Notes: generated by a model from the sequence alone, not told the origin. Positions 42,396 through 52,489 are shown, counted from the first letter of the stretch. The stretch: 64,000 nt of DNA from Hortaea werneckii (GCA_037044905.1 JBAOKB010000020.1:1116001-1180000), one strand, 5' to 3'. Made by a program: numbers and translations.

Positions 42396-44609
42396 TCATC
42401 CCCTCAAAGTATCATCCAACCCCCTCTTCTGCCTCTTGAGCGGGCTAAACTGGAACCCACTCCCATCGCCCGCAGCCAACAGACTCACACCCCCAACACC
42501 ACCCCCTTTCCCTGCCTTCCCAGCCCCGAACCCCATAAACCCCTTCCTCTTCATCCCCCCGAACCCTCCAGCAACACCCAACGCCGCGAACCCTTTCGAT
42601 CCGAAAACACCCCCCGCTTTCCCCGTACCCGCAGCACCACCAGCCGGGTTCGCATCCTGAGAATCCTCATCATCGTCAAACAGCGTCTTGCCCAGCCCGC
42701 CTAACTTCCTATGTTTCTTCTGCTGTTGACCTGCCTTCTTCTGCTTGGTGAGAACCTCTGGTTCCGGATCAAAGGAGGCGAAGTCGTGGATGGATTTCCT
42801 GATTTTCTTTTTGGTTGGCTTTTCGGCGACCGCAGCAGCCGTGTCCTCGCCTGGTCCATCGGCGGTTTTGGTTTTGATTTTCATGCCTGCTTGCTGTGGC
42901 TGCTGCGGCGGAGGAGGGGCTTGGTTCTCCTGGCCTTCGTCTTCTTCGGTGACGGATTGTAAGGCTGGGAGCGGTTTGGTGGGTTTACGTTGCTGCTGCT
43001 GCTGGGAGGCGGTGGTTTTGCTGTTGGTGGATTTCTCGCCTAGGGGTTGAGAAGTAGTCTTCTTCTTCTTCTGTTGTTTCTCTGCTGCAGCGGCCGGGGA
43101 GGCGTCGACGGCTGCGTCGGCATCGTTCTGTTCGCCCTTATCTGCTTCCTCGTCCTCGTCATCGTCGGGTAAGATGCTGGCTGTCTTGTTGAGGAAAGGC
43201 GTAAGGCTGAAGGTACTCTTATCGCCGACGTTGTTTCCCTTCTTCTGTTGCTGCTGCTTCTTGCTTCGCTTTGCAGCTGGTCCATCGCCCGGCGTGCCTA
43301 GGTTTGTTCCATCCGGATCGATCATCTGCTGCGCGTTCCGCTTCTTGGCCGCGTTGTTTGCCTTCTTGTTCTCTGCTACGGAGTCCTTGGCAGTGGAAGA
43401 CTTCTTTGTAGGTGCAGGCGCTGGAACAGAAGCCGCCGAAGCAGCAGCGGCGGCGGCTTCTTCCCTGGCAGTAACAAGATCCGCCTCAGCTTCTTTCAGC
43501 TTCTCCTTGGTCGTCCGGAGTTTATTACGGAACTGATTCAGCTTGTCATCCAATACAGCCTTCTGAGCCTCGAAGTCCTCCCTCAGCTTCTCCACAGCCT
43601 TCTCCGCCTTTCCTCGCTCCTTCTTCTCCTTTGCAACCTCCGCCTGCAATTCCTCCACCTGGTCATCTGCCGCCGCATTTCCTTCTGCTCGCTTTGCAGC
43701 ACGCGCCACACTCTTCCTCGCCTCCTCCAACTCAGCCTGTAACTCTTCTACTTGCTCCACAAGGCCCGCCTTGTTCTTCTTCTCCTTCAGCAGATCCCGT
43801 CGCACTTCTTCTACCTGTTGACTCGTCTGTAAAGCTTCTTCTAATTTCTCTTCCGCTTTCTGTCGACTCCGCTTCTCCCGCGCAAGCTCCTTCTTCACTT
43901 CGTCGGCCCCGGCGTCGGATTGCGTGACATCCATTGCTTCTTCCGCACGTTGCCGTGCGCGTTTCTCTTTCGCCAGCTCGCGCTTGAGCTCCTCTACCTG
44001 CTCTTCCTGCGCAATCTCTACTCCGGTATTCCGACGCTTTGCCCGTGCGCGCTGGGCTTCCCGTTTCGCATTTTCCAGCTCGCACTGGATGTTCGTGACT
44101 TGTCGCTGCAGCGCAAGCTTCTCAGTCATCAGGGCTTCGGTGCTTGAAACTTGAGCTTTGAGGTGTTCGAGCTCGGGCTTGAGAAGGTTGAGTTCGCGCG
44201 TCAGGGCCAATTTCTCCGTCAGCGCGGCGGTGGCATCTTCGGTGCTGTACTGCAGAGCTTCCTTCTCTGCCAGAGCCGTCTGAAGCTCGCTCTCACGTGC
44301 ACGGAGATCGTTCTCGAGGTCGTTCAGCTGGGCTTCGGCTTCTTCCGCCCGGGCGAGGTTGTCGTTCACCAGCTTCTCAAACGAGTCGCTTCGGTCTTCT
44401 TCCTGTTGCAGGAGCTCACGCAGTTCATCGTTATCGTCTTCAAGGATGTGGATGTCAAAGCGTAAGCGACGGATATCTTCATCTTTGCCTAGTAAATCTA
44501 CTACGTGTGTGCTCTGTGCATACTTCAGCTCGCATGCGGAAGTGTGAAGTGCGCTGTCGCATGCGAGATGGGGCGCTGCACGATGATTGGTATGTGGTGC
44601 TGGAACCAT
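42396..44609 (-). CDS. Nuclear-looking coiled-coil protein, function uncertain
   Basis: Single frame of 737 aa. Residues about 35-385 form an almost continuous coiled coil (VDLLGKDEDIRRLRFDIHIL, then repeating VEELKRELAKEKRARQRAEE-type heptads). The C-terminal half is low complexity and basic, with TFSLTPFLNKTASILPDDDE, PLGEKSTN, IHDFASFDPEPEVL and a terminal FQFSPLKRQKRGLDDTL. A coiled coil followed by short TPF and SPLK motifs in a basic tail recalls fungal chromosome-segregation proteins of the Lrs4/Mde4 monopolin type, but this is a weak resemblance and I would not name it so. The first 35 residues differ in character from the rest, so the true N-terminus may come from an upstream exon. 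An AG acceptor lies just before codon 36. Confidence 0.7.
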   Translation of the reverse strand: MVPAPHTNHRAAPHLACDSALHTSACELKYAQSTHVVDLLGKDEDIRRLRFDIHILEDDNDELRELLQQEEDRSDSFEKLVNDNLARAEEAEAQLNDLENDLRARESELQTALAEKEALQYSTEDATAALTEKLALTRELNLLKPELEHLKAQVSSTEALMTEKLALQRQVTNIQCELENAKREAQRARAKRRNTGVEIAQEEQVEELKRELAKEKRARQRAEEAMDVTQSDAGADEVKKELAREKRSRQKAEEKLEEALQTSQQVEEVRRDLLKEKKNKAGLVEQVEELQAELEEARKSVARAAKRAEGNAAADDQVEELQAEVAKEKKERGKAEKAVEKLREDFEAQKAVLDDKLNQFRNKLRTTKEKLKEAEADLVTAREEAAAAAASAASVPAPAPTKKSSTAKDSVAENKKANNAAKKRNAQQMIDPDGTNLGTPGDGPAAKRSKKQQQQKKGNNVGDKSTFSLTPFLNKTASILPDDDEDEEADKGEQNDADAAVDASPAAAAEKQQKKKKTTSQPLGEKSTNSKTTASQQQQQRKPTKPLPALQSVTEEDEGQENQAPPPPQQPQQAGMKIKTKTADGPGEDTAAAVAEKPTKKKIRKSIHDFASFDPEPEVLTKQKKAGQQQKKHRKLGGLGKTLFDDDEDSQDANPAGGAAGTGKAGGVFGSKGFAALGVAGGFGGMKRKGFMGFGAGKAGKGGGVGGVSLLAAGDGSGFQFSPLKRQKRGLDDTLRG

Positions 44610-44913
44610 GTTGTCGCTATCTGTTGCGATATGATGCCGTTGATGCGCTCATGTGACTGTATGCTGTTCTGGGAAGAAAAGAGAGATGAAGGTGTCAGTC
44701 TAACCGTCAGTGTGTGTGCGGGCGCGCGTTTGTTGACGGTGCGAGTAAACAAGCGCAACAGCCCTCGTCATCGGGGCAGGTGAGCCGACACGCCGACGCA
44801 TCTTGACACCTTGAAGCTCCCCAGCTCGCATTCGTTATAACGAGCGGAATGGATTGCCATTGACCGGTCCGCCTGCTCAATTCCGCCTGTTCGACTCCCA
44901 CCACCCATCCACC
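44610..44913. promoter_or_regulatory. Divergent promoter, coiled-coil gene / OST3
   Basis: 304 bp shared by two divergent genes. No named motif is assigned. It may contain a non-detected first exon of the minus-strand gene. Confidence 0.5.
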
Positions 44914-46315
44914 ATGAGGGTTCTCAGCTTCCTCACCGCCGCCCTCCTCCCCTTCACCGCTCTTGCCGCCAAGAAGACCCCATCAGACCGTTTCGCCGAA
45001 TACAACACCAAGCAACGCAGCGCCGGCAAGGCCATCAGCCTCAATGACCGTTCCTACGAGGAATTGACCAAGTCCCCACGTGACTATTCCGTCGCCGTCC
45101 TCCTGACCGCACTGGATGCGCGGTTCGGCTGTGGACTCTGTCATGAGTTCCAACCGGAATGGGATCTACTAGCCAAGCAGTGGTTGAAGGGGGATCGGGA
45201 ATCCGAGGGACGATTAGCATTCGGGACTCTGGACTTTTTGGATGGCAAGCAGACCTTTCAGAGTGTATGTTGAGAAAACATCGTCAATGTCCTCCAATGC
45301 ACTGCGCTACTGGCTAGAATGGGTTCGAGAAATGCTGACCCGAGCAACAACAACAATAGATGATGCTCAACACCGCCCCTGTCCTCCTGCTCTTCCATCC
45401 AACCACGGGTCCAAACGCTAAACTCGACAACACGCCCTCCCGCTACGATTTCAGCACCGGGTATGTCCACCCCAATCCTCATCCCAGCCGAGAAACCAAG
45501 TATCTTCCCCCCAAACTAACCACCCTTTCCCCCATCACAGCACCGACAAAGCCGAACCCATCCACGCCTGGCTCACGCGCCAACTCCCCAACATCCCGCA
45601 CCCGGAATTCCGACGGCCGTTCAACTACATGAAACTGGCCATCACCACGACAGCCGTCCTCGGGCTGATCACCTTCGGCACCGTCGCAGCCCCGTACCTG
45701 CTGCCCATCATCCAGAACCGCAACCTCTGGGCCGCGGTCTCCCTGATCGCCGTCCTGCTGTTCACGTCCGGTCACATGTTCAACCATATCCGCAAGGTGC
45801 CGTATGTGGCGGCTGATGGGAAGGGGGGTGTGAGTTATTTTGCGGGCGGGTTCCAGAATCAGTTTGGGTTGGAGACGCAGATTGTCGCTGCTCTTTGTAA
45901 GTCTATATCTCTTCTTTTCTCTTTTTCTTCTTCTTCTTCTCTCTTCTTAGCTAGGCTTGCTTTTGCCCTTGCTGTTCTGTCCTTCTCGAGATTTTCGAGA
46001 GGAGAAAGGGGTCACACTGGAATAGACAAGGGACACCAAAAGACAGAGACACAGCAAGCGATTACATCTCGAAAAAAAGCGTAGCCCTCCAATTTCCAAG
46101 AGGACTTCTCCACTAACCATCAACTCGTCGCAGACGGCATCCTCTCCTTCGCCACCATCAGCCTGGCCCTCAAAGTCCCCCGCATGGCCGAAGCCCGCTC
46201 CCAGCAAATCGCCGTCTTCGTCTGGGGCGGCGTCATCCTCGGCACTTACTCCTTCCTGCTCAGCGTGTTCCGGATCAAGAACGGGGGTTATCCGTTTTGG
46301 TTGCCGCCCTTTTAA
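44914..46315 (+). CDS. OST3: Oligosaccharyltransferase subunit Ost3/Ost6
   Basis: Four exons, 44914..45264, 45360..45460, 45541..45896 and 46134..46315, give 329 aa. Introns are 95, 80 and 237 bp with GTATGT, GTATGT and GTAAGT donors; intron 1 has a CTGAC and intron 3 a CTAAC branch point. The signal peptide is MRVLSFLTAALLPFTALAA. The ER-lumenal thioredoxin-like domain has the redox pair in FGCGLCHEFQPEW and continues through exon 2 (MLNTAPVLLLFHP). Four membrane segments follow, the last within exon 4, ending with GGYPFWLPPF. Ost3/Ost6 form mixed disulfides with nascent chains to help N-glycosylation of nearby Asn sites. The join at GFQNQFGLETQIVAALYGIL fits the family. Intron 3 is unusually long for this window and T/C-rich. 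Confidence 0.93.
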
Positions 46316-46565
46316 GGGGAGTGGGGGGAGGGAAGTGAGTAGAGAAGGTCGGGATTTGTGTGCCTGATACTCCTCTTTTACGGGAGGAGGAAATGTATGT
46401 TCGTTCGTCAGCTGTACGAGGATAGTGGGAAGGGGGACAGGGAAGGGGGAGGGTTTGGAACTGTGTGTCTGACTTTTTTCTCTCTCCCTTTCCTTTCTTC
46501 CTTCCTTCTGTGCGAAAAATAGAGTAGATTTTTTGTAGCGGGAAAAAGCAGGAATCTGGAATTTC

Positions 46566-46581
46566 AAAAAAAAAAAAAAAA
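46566..46581. repeat. Homopolymer A16
   Basis: A run of 16 A about 250 bp downstream of OST3. Confidence 0.9.
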
Positions 46582-47324
46582 TTGAGCAATATTTCCCACC
46601 CAAATGACGTTATTTGTGTGTGTGGGTGTGGGTGAGGGTGTGTGTGTGAGTCTCGTCTTGTGATGTACCATTCACCTCTTGATCCCAGGAGTTCGACACT
46701 TCTTAAAATGGAAGTCAGAACGAAACGAGAATCCTTGACATTGCCGAAAAGGAGTACGTGAAAAGAGGGGGCCATTGCTAAGACGCTTGTGCATGGGGAC
46801 ACTTTGAGGCCGCGTGGGTTTTGATCGTCGTATTCGGAATGCATGGAGTCTGAGACGGATCGTGATGAGAGATCCTACATGGTGATATCTTTCGAGTCTT
46901 CCAAACCAAGCGCCGCCCCGACTTCATATACACCATCTTGCAAGCCTTTGGAAGCCATCGTTAATTCCAACGATTGCAACCCGCTTGGAAATGCGTTGGA
47001 AGCGCAGCAAGTTCTTCTCGTCTTAAGGGTCCCAGCATGAGTAAAGTAAGACGGACGAGTTTCGTTCGTTGATTGTATAGGATTACAAGAATGTAGCCAA
47101 AGCCTCTGAAGTTCAGAAGCTTCTTTTCAAGGAGTCAGACGGGTTGTAACGAAGGCTTGCACTACTCTCATTCCTCAGTCTCTCGTAAGACCCAGATATT
47201 TAGGGAATTTGCATCAAAAGGGTTTCTTGCTTGAGCTCTCATCGATGGCGGGAGCATGGAGAGAGCAAATCTTCGTGGCCTTTCGGGGTATTCCGTGGTG
47301 GCAGAAGAACAAAACGTCAGTGCA

Positions 47325-47650
47325 AACGACTGCATTAGCTCTTTGGTCGAGAGCAGGAACATGCGAAGTAGACCTTCAAAGCCTGTGCGGTGCAACGGAT
47401 GGCAACGTAAACGGGGAGTACTCTCAGCTCTTCAATCGAGAGCAAAGGTCCCGGGATTCGAATGGAGCATTGCCGGGCAATTGGGATCAACCTTCTGAGA
47501 CGGGAAGCATCGGAATCGTGAAACTGAGAGACTGCAAAGTCTCTTTGGTCGAGAGCGGGAGTACATTGAAAGTCTGCGGTGAAATGAATGAATTGCCCAC
47601 GCAAAGGACTGTATTAGCTCTTTGTGCGAGGATGAAGAGTATGGAGAATT
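47325..47650. repeat. Diverged direct repeats with TAGCTCTTTGGTCGAGAGC core
   Basis: Related copies of a core recur: gactgcattagctctttggt at 47330, ctctttggtcgagagcggga at 47541 and gactgtattagctctttgtg at 47608, plus a weaker ctcttcaatcgagagcaaag at 47428. Spacing is irregular (about 65-115 bp) and the copies are diverged, so this looks like an old, decaying repeat cluster. Confidence 0.5.
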
Positions 47651-48198
47651 AGGTCTTCGACAGTTTCAGCTTTTCAAGGCGTCGCTCGCTGGTATTAGGT
47701 TGGAAGCATTGCTAGGCGCACTTGTATCGCTGCTGGTACGAGAATGGTAGCGTTATCATCAGACGGATGCTTGCTCGTGAGGAAGCGATTAGTTTCCAGA
47801 GTGTTTTCAGGTCTAATCTTCGATCATTCTTCGTCCTCTTCTCTGCTCCTCTTTTCGTTTCTAGCACTGGACGCCGCGAAAGCCTCGTCTCCGTGCGGTA
47901 CTGTGTGATTCTGTGCGGTCTGTGGAGGCTAAGCGCTTTGTCCGCTCTAATCTGGCTAAATCGCATGTCTGCGAACACATCTCGAACGGCAAAGCGATGC
48001 AAGAACGCTTTGGCAGTCCAGGAATGTAATACACAATGCTGATGCTGGGTAAGTGTGCAAAATAATGGTATATGCCCGGGTAGACCGCGGTAGAGCAAAA
48101 AGTTCCCTCCCTCACTCCTTACCTCTTCCCGTGGCATGCAAATGGAATGGAGGGTGCAAAAGCAAAGCGAGAGCTACAGGAGAGCCTCCCCTAGAGGC

Positions 48199-48210
48199 AA
48201 AAATGCAAAA
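48199..48210 (-). terminator. Candidate Pol III terminator (T4 and T5 runs)
   Basis: On the minus strand TTTT (48210-48207) and TTTTT (48203-48199) are the first T-runs of four or more after the tRNA-like unit. There is none between the tRNA-Pro-like body and the second T-arm. Confidence 0.45.
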
Positions 48211-48215
48211 GAAAC

Positions 48216-48241
48216 TGGCTTCTACCTGGAATCTAACCAGG
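48216..48241 (-). other. tRNA-like 3' end (T-arm and acceptor strand) without a 5' half
   Basis: Minus-strand CCTGG-TTAGATT-CCAGG is a perfect 5-bp T-stem with a 7-nt loop, differing from TTCGATT mainly at the usual C56. It is followed by seven acceptor-like bases TAGAAGC and CA. No matching GCTTCTA acceptor strand or D-arm lies upstream, so it is an orphan tRNA 3' half. It starts 24 bp after the tRNA-Pro-like gene. Confidence 0.5.
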
Positions 48242-48265
48242 CTCAGCGGAGGCTCATGTTTGCTT

Positions 48266-48350
48266 TGGACAAACCCGGAATTGAACCGGGGACCTCACCC
48301 AGACTCAAGAATGGTGCTAAGGGTGCATCATACCACTAGACCATATGCCC
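48266..48350 (-). tRNA. tRNA-Pro-like gene with enlarged anticodon loop (intron or pseudogene)
   Basis: 85 nt. Read on the minus strand: acceptor GGGCATA, D-arm TGGTCTAGTGGTATGAT (the signature of fungal tRNA-Pro and a good box A), anticodon stem CACCC/GGGTG, variable AGGTC, T-arm CCCGG-TTCAATT-CCGGG (perfect box B), acceptor TTTGTCC and discriminator A. The acceptor has one G-T pair and one T-T mismatch at 6-67. The anticodon loop is 20 nt instead of 7, equal to a 13-nt insertion at the normal intron position. Read as 32-37, TTAGCA gives anticodon AGC, which is Ala, not the AGG expected for Pro. It could be an intron-containing tRNA, a tRNA pseudogene or part of a tRNA-derived repeat. Confidence 0.55.
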
Positions 48351-49786
48351 TTGTGTTGTTGTTGAAAAGGGAGCAGAAAAATGCAATATGTTGAGGCGCA
48401 AAAGCCGCCGAGAGGGGGCCGCGATGTGGGAAAGTTTGGGTGGGTCCAGCGGTGGGGCGCAGCTTGTCTTGGCACGGCGGCGACCTCTGTATAGCCGAGG
48501 GAGAGTTGAGGAATGCTTTGACGGGTTGCTGTCGTTGTTCAATGGGACGTTAGAGCCGCAGGTGAGATTTTTGGGCGTTTTGGGATCGGAAGGCTGGTTC
48601 GAGTTCCGGGGATTTGCTACCCGGGGAAATGGATTCCTGCGAATGCGCACGAATCGGTTCGGACATCGATAAACTGAGTTCCTGGCCAAGGGAAACAATC
48701 GAACGCTGTTGATGGCTCCCGGAAGCGACTTCGTGGATCCGGACTCGCGGCGGTTGCAACTTGGCTCGTTGAGATGTCGTGTACAATGAGATGTGCGTCC
48801 GGCCGTGTTTAAGAAGAACGAGAGAGCAAAGTGACCGTCCTGGTCTATTTGACATCAATCGCGGAGAAATGGTCGAGTCGACGTTGGAGTCAATCTTGCA
48901 ACTGATGGACGTCCTACGGCTTACCGCAATCCAACATTGATGATTTCGATGGGCTCTGTCGTCGAGGCTTCTGTTTTGATCGTAGTTTTCCGTTGCTGGC
49001 AAATATTAAATGTCGCCGTGGGCGGGTCGACGCTCGAGGTCCGTTGATGGGAGAAACCCCGCATGTTGGCCGTTGGATTCGAGACAACAACAACCAAAGC
49101 AACACAAACACCAGGTACACAACGACCTTCCATCCCCAGCTCAAAAAGAACCTCGCCATCGAGCACACAGCAAAATCGCCACCGCTCAATACGGCGTACC
49201 CCAACATCCATCCCATCGTCGCAAGGTGCAAATCCACCACCTAACCCAAACCCTAACCCTAGCACACAACCCCAAGCTCTTCACCAACACCACATCAACA
49301 ATTGCAACGGTCCGAGACGACCGTATACAACACCCCGAAAATCCCAATCCTAGCTGTATAGAGTTAAAAAGAGGTGAAGTCAGCCAGACCCTGGCGTCTC
49401 CCGAGAGCTAAGGGGAACCAACCCGGCACGTTGCAGTCCCTGCCTCCCTCCCGCGCAGCGCCTTCCCGATGGGAAATGGGAAGTCAGAGACCCGACAGGA
49501 TGGGAGACCGGAGGAGGGATGGTTTCAGACCTATGCCCACGTGGGTAGATGAGGGAGAGGAAGCGGGATATGGACGCTCTTTACACGATCATCATCACCG
49601 GCTGAGAAAAAGGAATGTCTGGACTGCACACTTCGTTTGGTCCAAGTACATACATATCTCACAAACCCTCTCCACAAGCACCCGTCCTCTATTTCCAGCG
49701 AAAGCAAGCCCGTAGTATATACAACTCCCCCCACCCGCCTCGCGACCTCCCCAAAGATCTCCATTTCGAAAGAAACCCCCAACTAC
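48351..49786. other. Intergenic region between the tRNA-like unit and VTC4
   Basis: 1.44 kb. It includes a short telomere-like tract (listed). A minus-strand hydrophobic frame (about 49240-48914) and overlapping plus-strand frames were examined and not accepted as genes. The right end is the VTC4 3' region. Confidence 0.45.
49241..49262. repeat. Short telomere-like tract (CCCTAA-type)
   Basis: Plus strand reads CTAACCC, AAACCC, TAACCC, TAG, which is two to three imperfect copies of the fungal telomere unit TTAGGG in reverse orientation. It is internal to the window, flanked by ordinary intergenic DNA. Confidence 0.5.
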
Positions 49787-52489
49787 CTACCCCTTAATCC
49801 CATCCTTCAAACCCCCCTCCCCACCTTTGGCCCAGCGATACGCAAAACTAATCGCGACAGCGATCAACAGCAAGAAGCACAGGACACTCGGACCCCACTT
49901 GTCGTGGTAATCGACGGCGCGTCGGCTCTTGATGGCGCTGACGCGCCACAGGTACAGACCCAGGGAGTAGAAGAGGGCGACGACGGCCACGACGGTGAAG
50001 GCCCAGGCCGACGCGAGCGAGAGGGTGTCGCCGAAGTTGAGCAAGGTCGCGGCGATGGAGCCGAGGATGATGGAGAATTCGAGCTGGGGAAGAAGGGGTT
50101 AGCTACGAAAACCTTTCTTTCTTTTTTTTTTTTTTTTTTTTTTGAGGGAGGGGGGGGGGGGGGGGGGGGGGGGCTGTAAGGGAGTGGGTAGGGAGAGGGA
50201 GAGTGTGTGCTTGGAAGGGCGACAATGAGGAGATCCTACTTACCCAAGCCAAAAACGTCCGCTCCGCCGCAAACGAGACCTTAGGCTCCACGCGGACAGG
50301 GACATGGATCTTCTTGCCCCGGGGCGCCTTGAAGCGTTTCTGGGTCACGGCATCGCTACGCGGAATCCCCATACCCCCGGGGCGGGCAGGGACGGGAGTA
50401 GGTTTGGGTAACGGGGTAGATTGCTTGAGGATATCCAACGTCTTGTCCGCGGTGAGATGCGCGTAGTGCTTGGCCAGTTGCCAGCGGTAGGTCCAGCCGC
50501 CGATACGTCGGGCTTCCTCTAGGGCGTCTTCTTCGTCGTCGGATTCGTAGAGCGGGTAGTCTTCGTCGGCGTGGGCGATGGGTTTCTGGTCCATGCGTTC
50601 TTCTTCGTCCATGAGGTTGCCGTTGGCTTGCTCGAAGCGGCGCTCTTCTTCGTGCTGCTCAAGGGCGTCGCGGGCGGCGCGGAGCCGTTGCACGTTGTCG
50701 TCGTCGTTGACGGGCCGGTCGTCGTCCTCGCGCTCCATTTCGTCGTCTGTGTCGTCGTCGTCCATGGCTGCGCTCGTACTAGCGTCTGTGCTATGGCCTG
50801 GCCGATCAAGACCAAAGTTGTGACTGGCAGGCTTGCGGATGTCCACGTCCATCTGCGGCATCCAGAAGGGCAAGAGATTGATGCGACTGGGGAAGAGCGT
50901 GGCAGTCCCGTGGATGAACTTGGAGAATTTGGGCACAGCTTCAACCAGGTGAGAAGCGGTTAGTTCGCGAATCCACTCCGGTGGCTCCTGACCTTGCGCG
51001 GTTTGCAATTTGACCTCAAGCACGCCGTACGGGAAGCGCTCGACATCCTCAGGTGGCAACTGCGGAAATGGCCAATCGATACCAATATCCGTTCTTCTCC
51101 AGTTGTTGCCTGCCCGCCTCTTGCCGTCGAGATTATCTTCCCTCGTCATAGCGAGTTCGGTATCGAGCGAGATACGCACACGCGCATCGCCAGGCAACTG
51201 GAAAGCTGTCCGGTTGTAGAACGACCTCGTCACGGGCACCAGCCTCCGATCAATCACCCTAAACTGAATCTCCTTCGCCAACTGCTCAAGATCATTAATC
51301 TCCTTCTCACTCTTCTTGCCTTCCCGTCGCATCTTCTCAAACACCTGCTCGGTCGTCATCTCGCCTTTCAGGAAGGCATTGACATTCTTCTCCTTGAGGG
51401 AGAAACGCGCCTTGACGGACTTCTCGCCCGTCCAATCCTCGCGATGGGTCTTTCGCTCGAGGAAGATGGTGTCGTTTTCCATGCCACCGTACCATCGTAA
51501 CCGTATAGCCTCGGCGCCTTCCGTCTTCTTGAGACGGCCTTCATACAGCTCCCACGTGTCCGGGTTGTCATAGTAGATGGAGGAAATAGCCGAATCCTTC
51601 TTCTCGAACTCTTTGCTCGGGTTGAACACCAGCACCGGCAGATGCTTCAGGATGATGAGTTTCAGCTCGGTGATGTTGTCCGGATGCACCCAGTACTTGG
51701 TCGTCTGGCGAACAAAGTTCTGCTGCTTCCCACCGGCGGAGGCGTCGCCCGTCACCGGGTTCCCCTTGGTGCGCACCTGGTCGTAGAGCTTCGAGAGGTT
51801 GACTACAGTAATATCGTAATCGTCCTTGAAGAACGGGCGGGCGTTCAATCGCGCGGCGAAGACCGGCTTCAGATGCCAATTCGTCTGCTTATCGTGCTTC
51901 TTGATAATCTTCTGGAACCCGGTATAGTTCAGCTGGGTGAACTTGGCCAGGTCGTGTACATCGGCGATGATATCGCTGAGGTCCTCTTCCAGCAACGAGA
52001 ACTCCTCCTCTGTCGGCGCATTGGCTTTGGCCCGCTCATCCCCTTGCCCTGCCGCCTGACTCCGCGCAATCACCTCGTTCACTTCCTTCTCGCTCGCATT
52101 GATCCGTCGGATGATCTCCTGGCTCTTCACCCGTTGGAAGGTAAACACCTTATCTAGCTCCTCCTCCAGGTGGTTGACGAAGCGCTGCTCGTCTTCCTCG
52201 CTCCATCCTTGGCTGCTCTTTTTCCTGGCGCCGAAGGCGTTGGTATTCTCGGGGACCGGTTGTAAGCTCTTCTTAAGACCTTCGTAGTCGATGTAATAGT
52301 AATACCAATCCTTGATCAACGAGCTTCGCAGCTGCTGGCCGAACCTGGAAGTGAAGAAGAGCAATTAGTATGCGCGCGGAAGAAGAAGCAGCCATTGGTC
52401 ATCGTGAATCAGATAAGCTGCGGTTCAGCTTAATCACCAAAGTGAAGGCGAATAGATCGTGCTTCGTGAACGAAAAATACCAACCTCAT
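49787..52489 (-). CDS. VTC4: Vacuolar transporter chaperone 4 (polyphosphate polymerase)
   Basis: Three exons, in order of transcription 52489..52485, 52344..50244 and 50083..49787, give 800 aa. The first exon is only ATGAG and joins to give MRFGQQLRSSLIKDWYYYY, the classic Vtc4 start. Intron 1 is 140 bp (GTTGGT donor, CAG); intron 2 is 160 bp (GTAAGT, CAG) and holds a G24 and a T22 run. The SPX domain is at 1 to about 160 (IDYEGLKKSL; inositol-pyrophosphate sensing). The triphosphate-tunnel polymerase domain is at about 195-500: YYDNPDTWELYEGRLKK, RLRWYGG, FLERKTHREDWTGEKSVKAR. An acidic linker follows, then the DUF202-type membrane domain (FAAERTFLAWLEFSIILGSI and two more segments in exon 3). 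It makes polyphosphate from ATP at the vacuole membrane with Vtc1-3. Confidence 0.95.
50122..50173. repeat. T22 and G24 homopolymers inside VTC4 intron 2
   Basis: T22 at 50122-50143 and G24 at 50150-50173, separated by six bases, within the 160-bp second intron. On the sense strand this reads as C24 followed by A22. Confidence 0.95.

Larger units (their letters stand above)
46316..48198. other. Gene-poor region with diverged internal repeats
   Basis: 1.9 kb after OST3. It has an A16 run (46566-46581), a GT-rich tgtgtgtgtgggtgtgggtg stretch near 46615, and diverged direct repeats at 47320-47650 (listed). Frames of 80-147 codons cross the repeats but have no recognisable domain. No gene is called. 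Confidence 0.5.

Noticed and set aside
47209..47652. 147-codon plus-strand frame over the repeat cluster
   Set aside because: It crosses the diverged repeats, has no domain, and its start is not supported.
48595..48630. GGTTCGAGTTCC resembling a tRNA box B on the plus strand
   Set aside because: It has one extra base in the loop, no matching T-stem and no upstream box A.
48914..49240. Minus-strand hydrophobic frame of about 108 codons
   Set aside because: It looks membrane-like (YLVFVLLWLLL) but matches no small mitochondrial or ER protein I know, and overlapping frames on the other strand are equally open.
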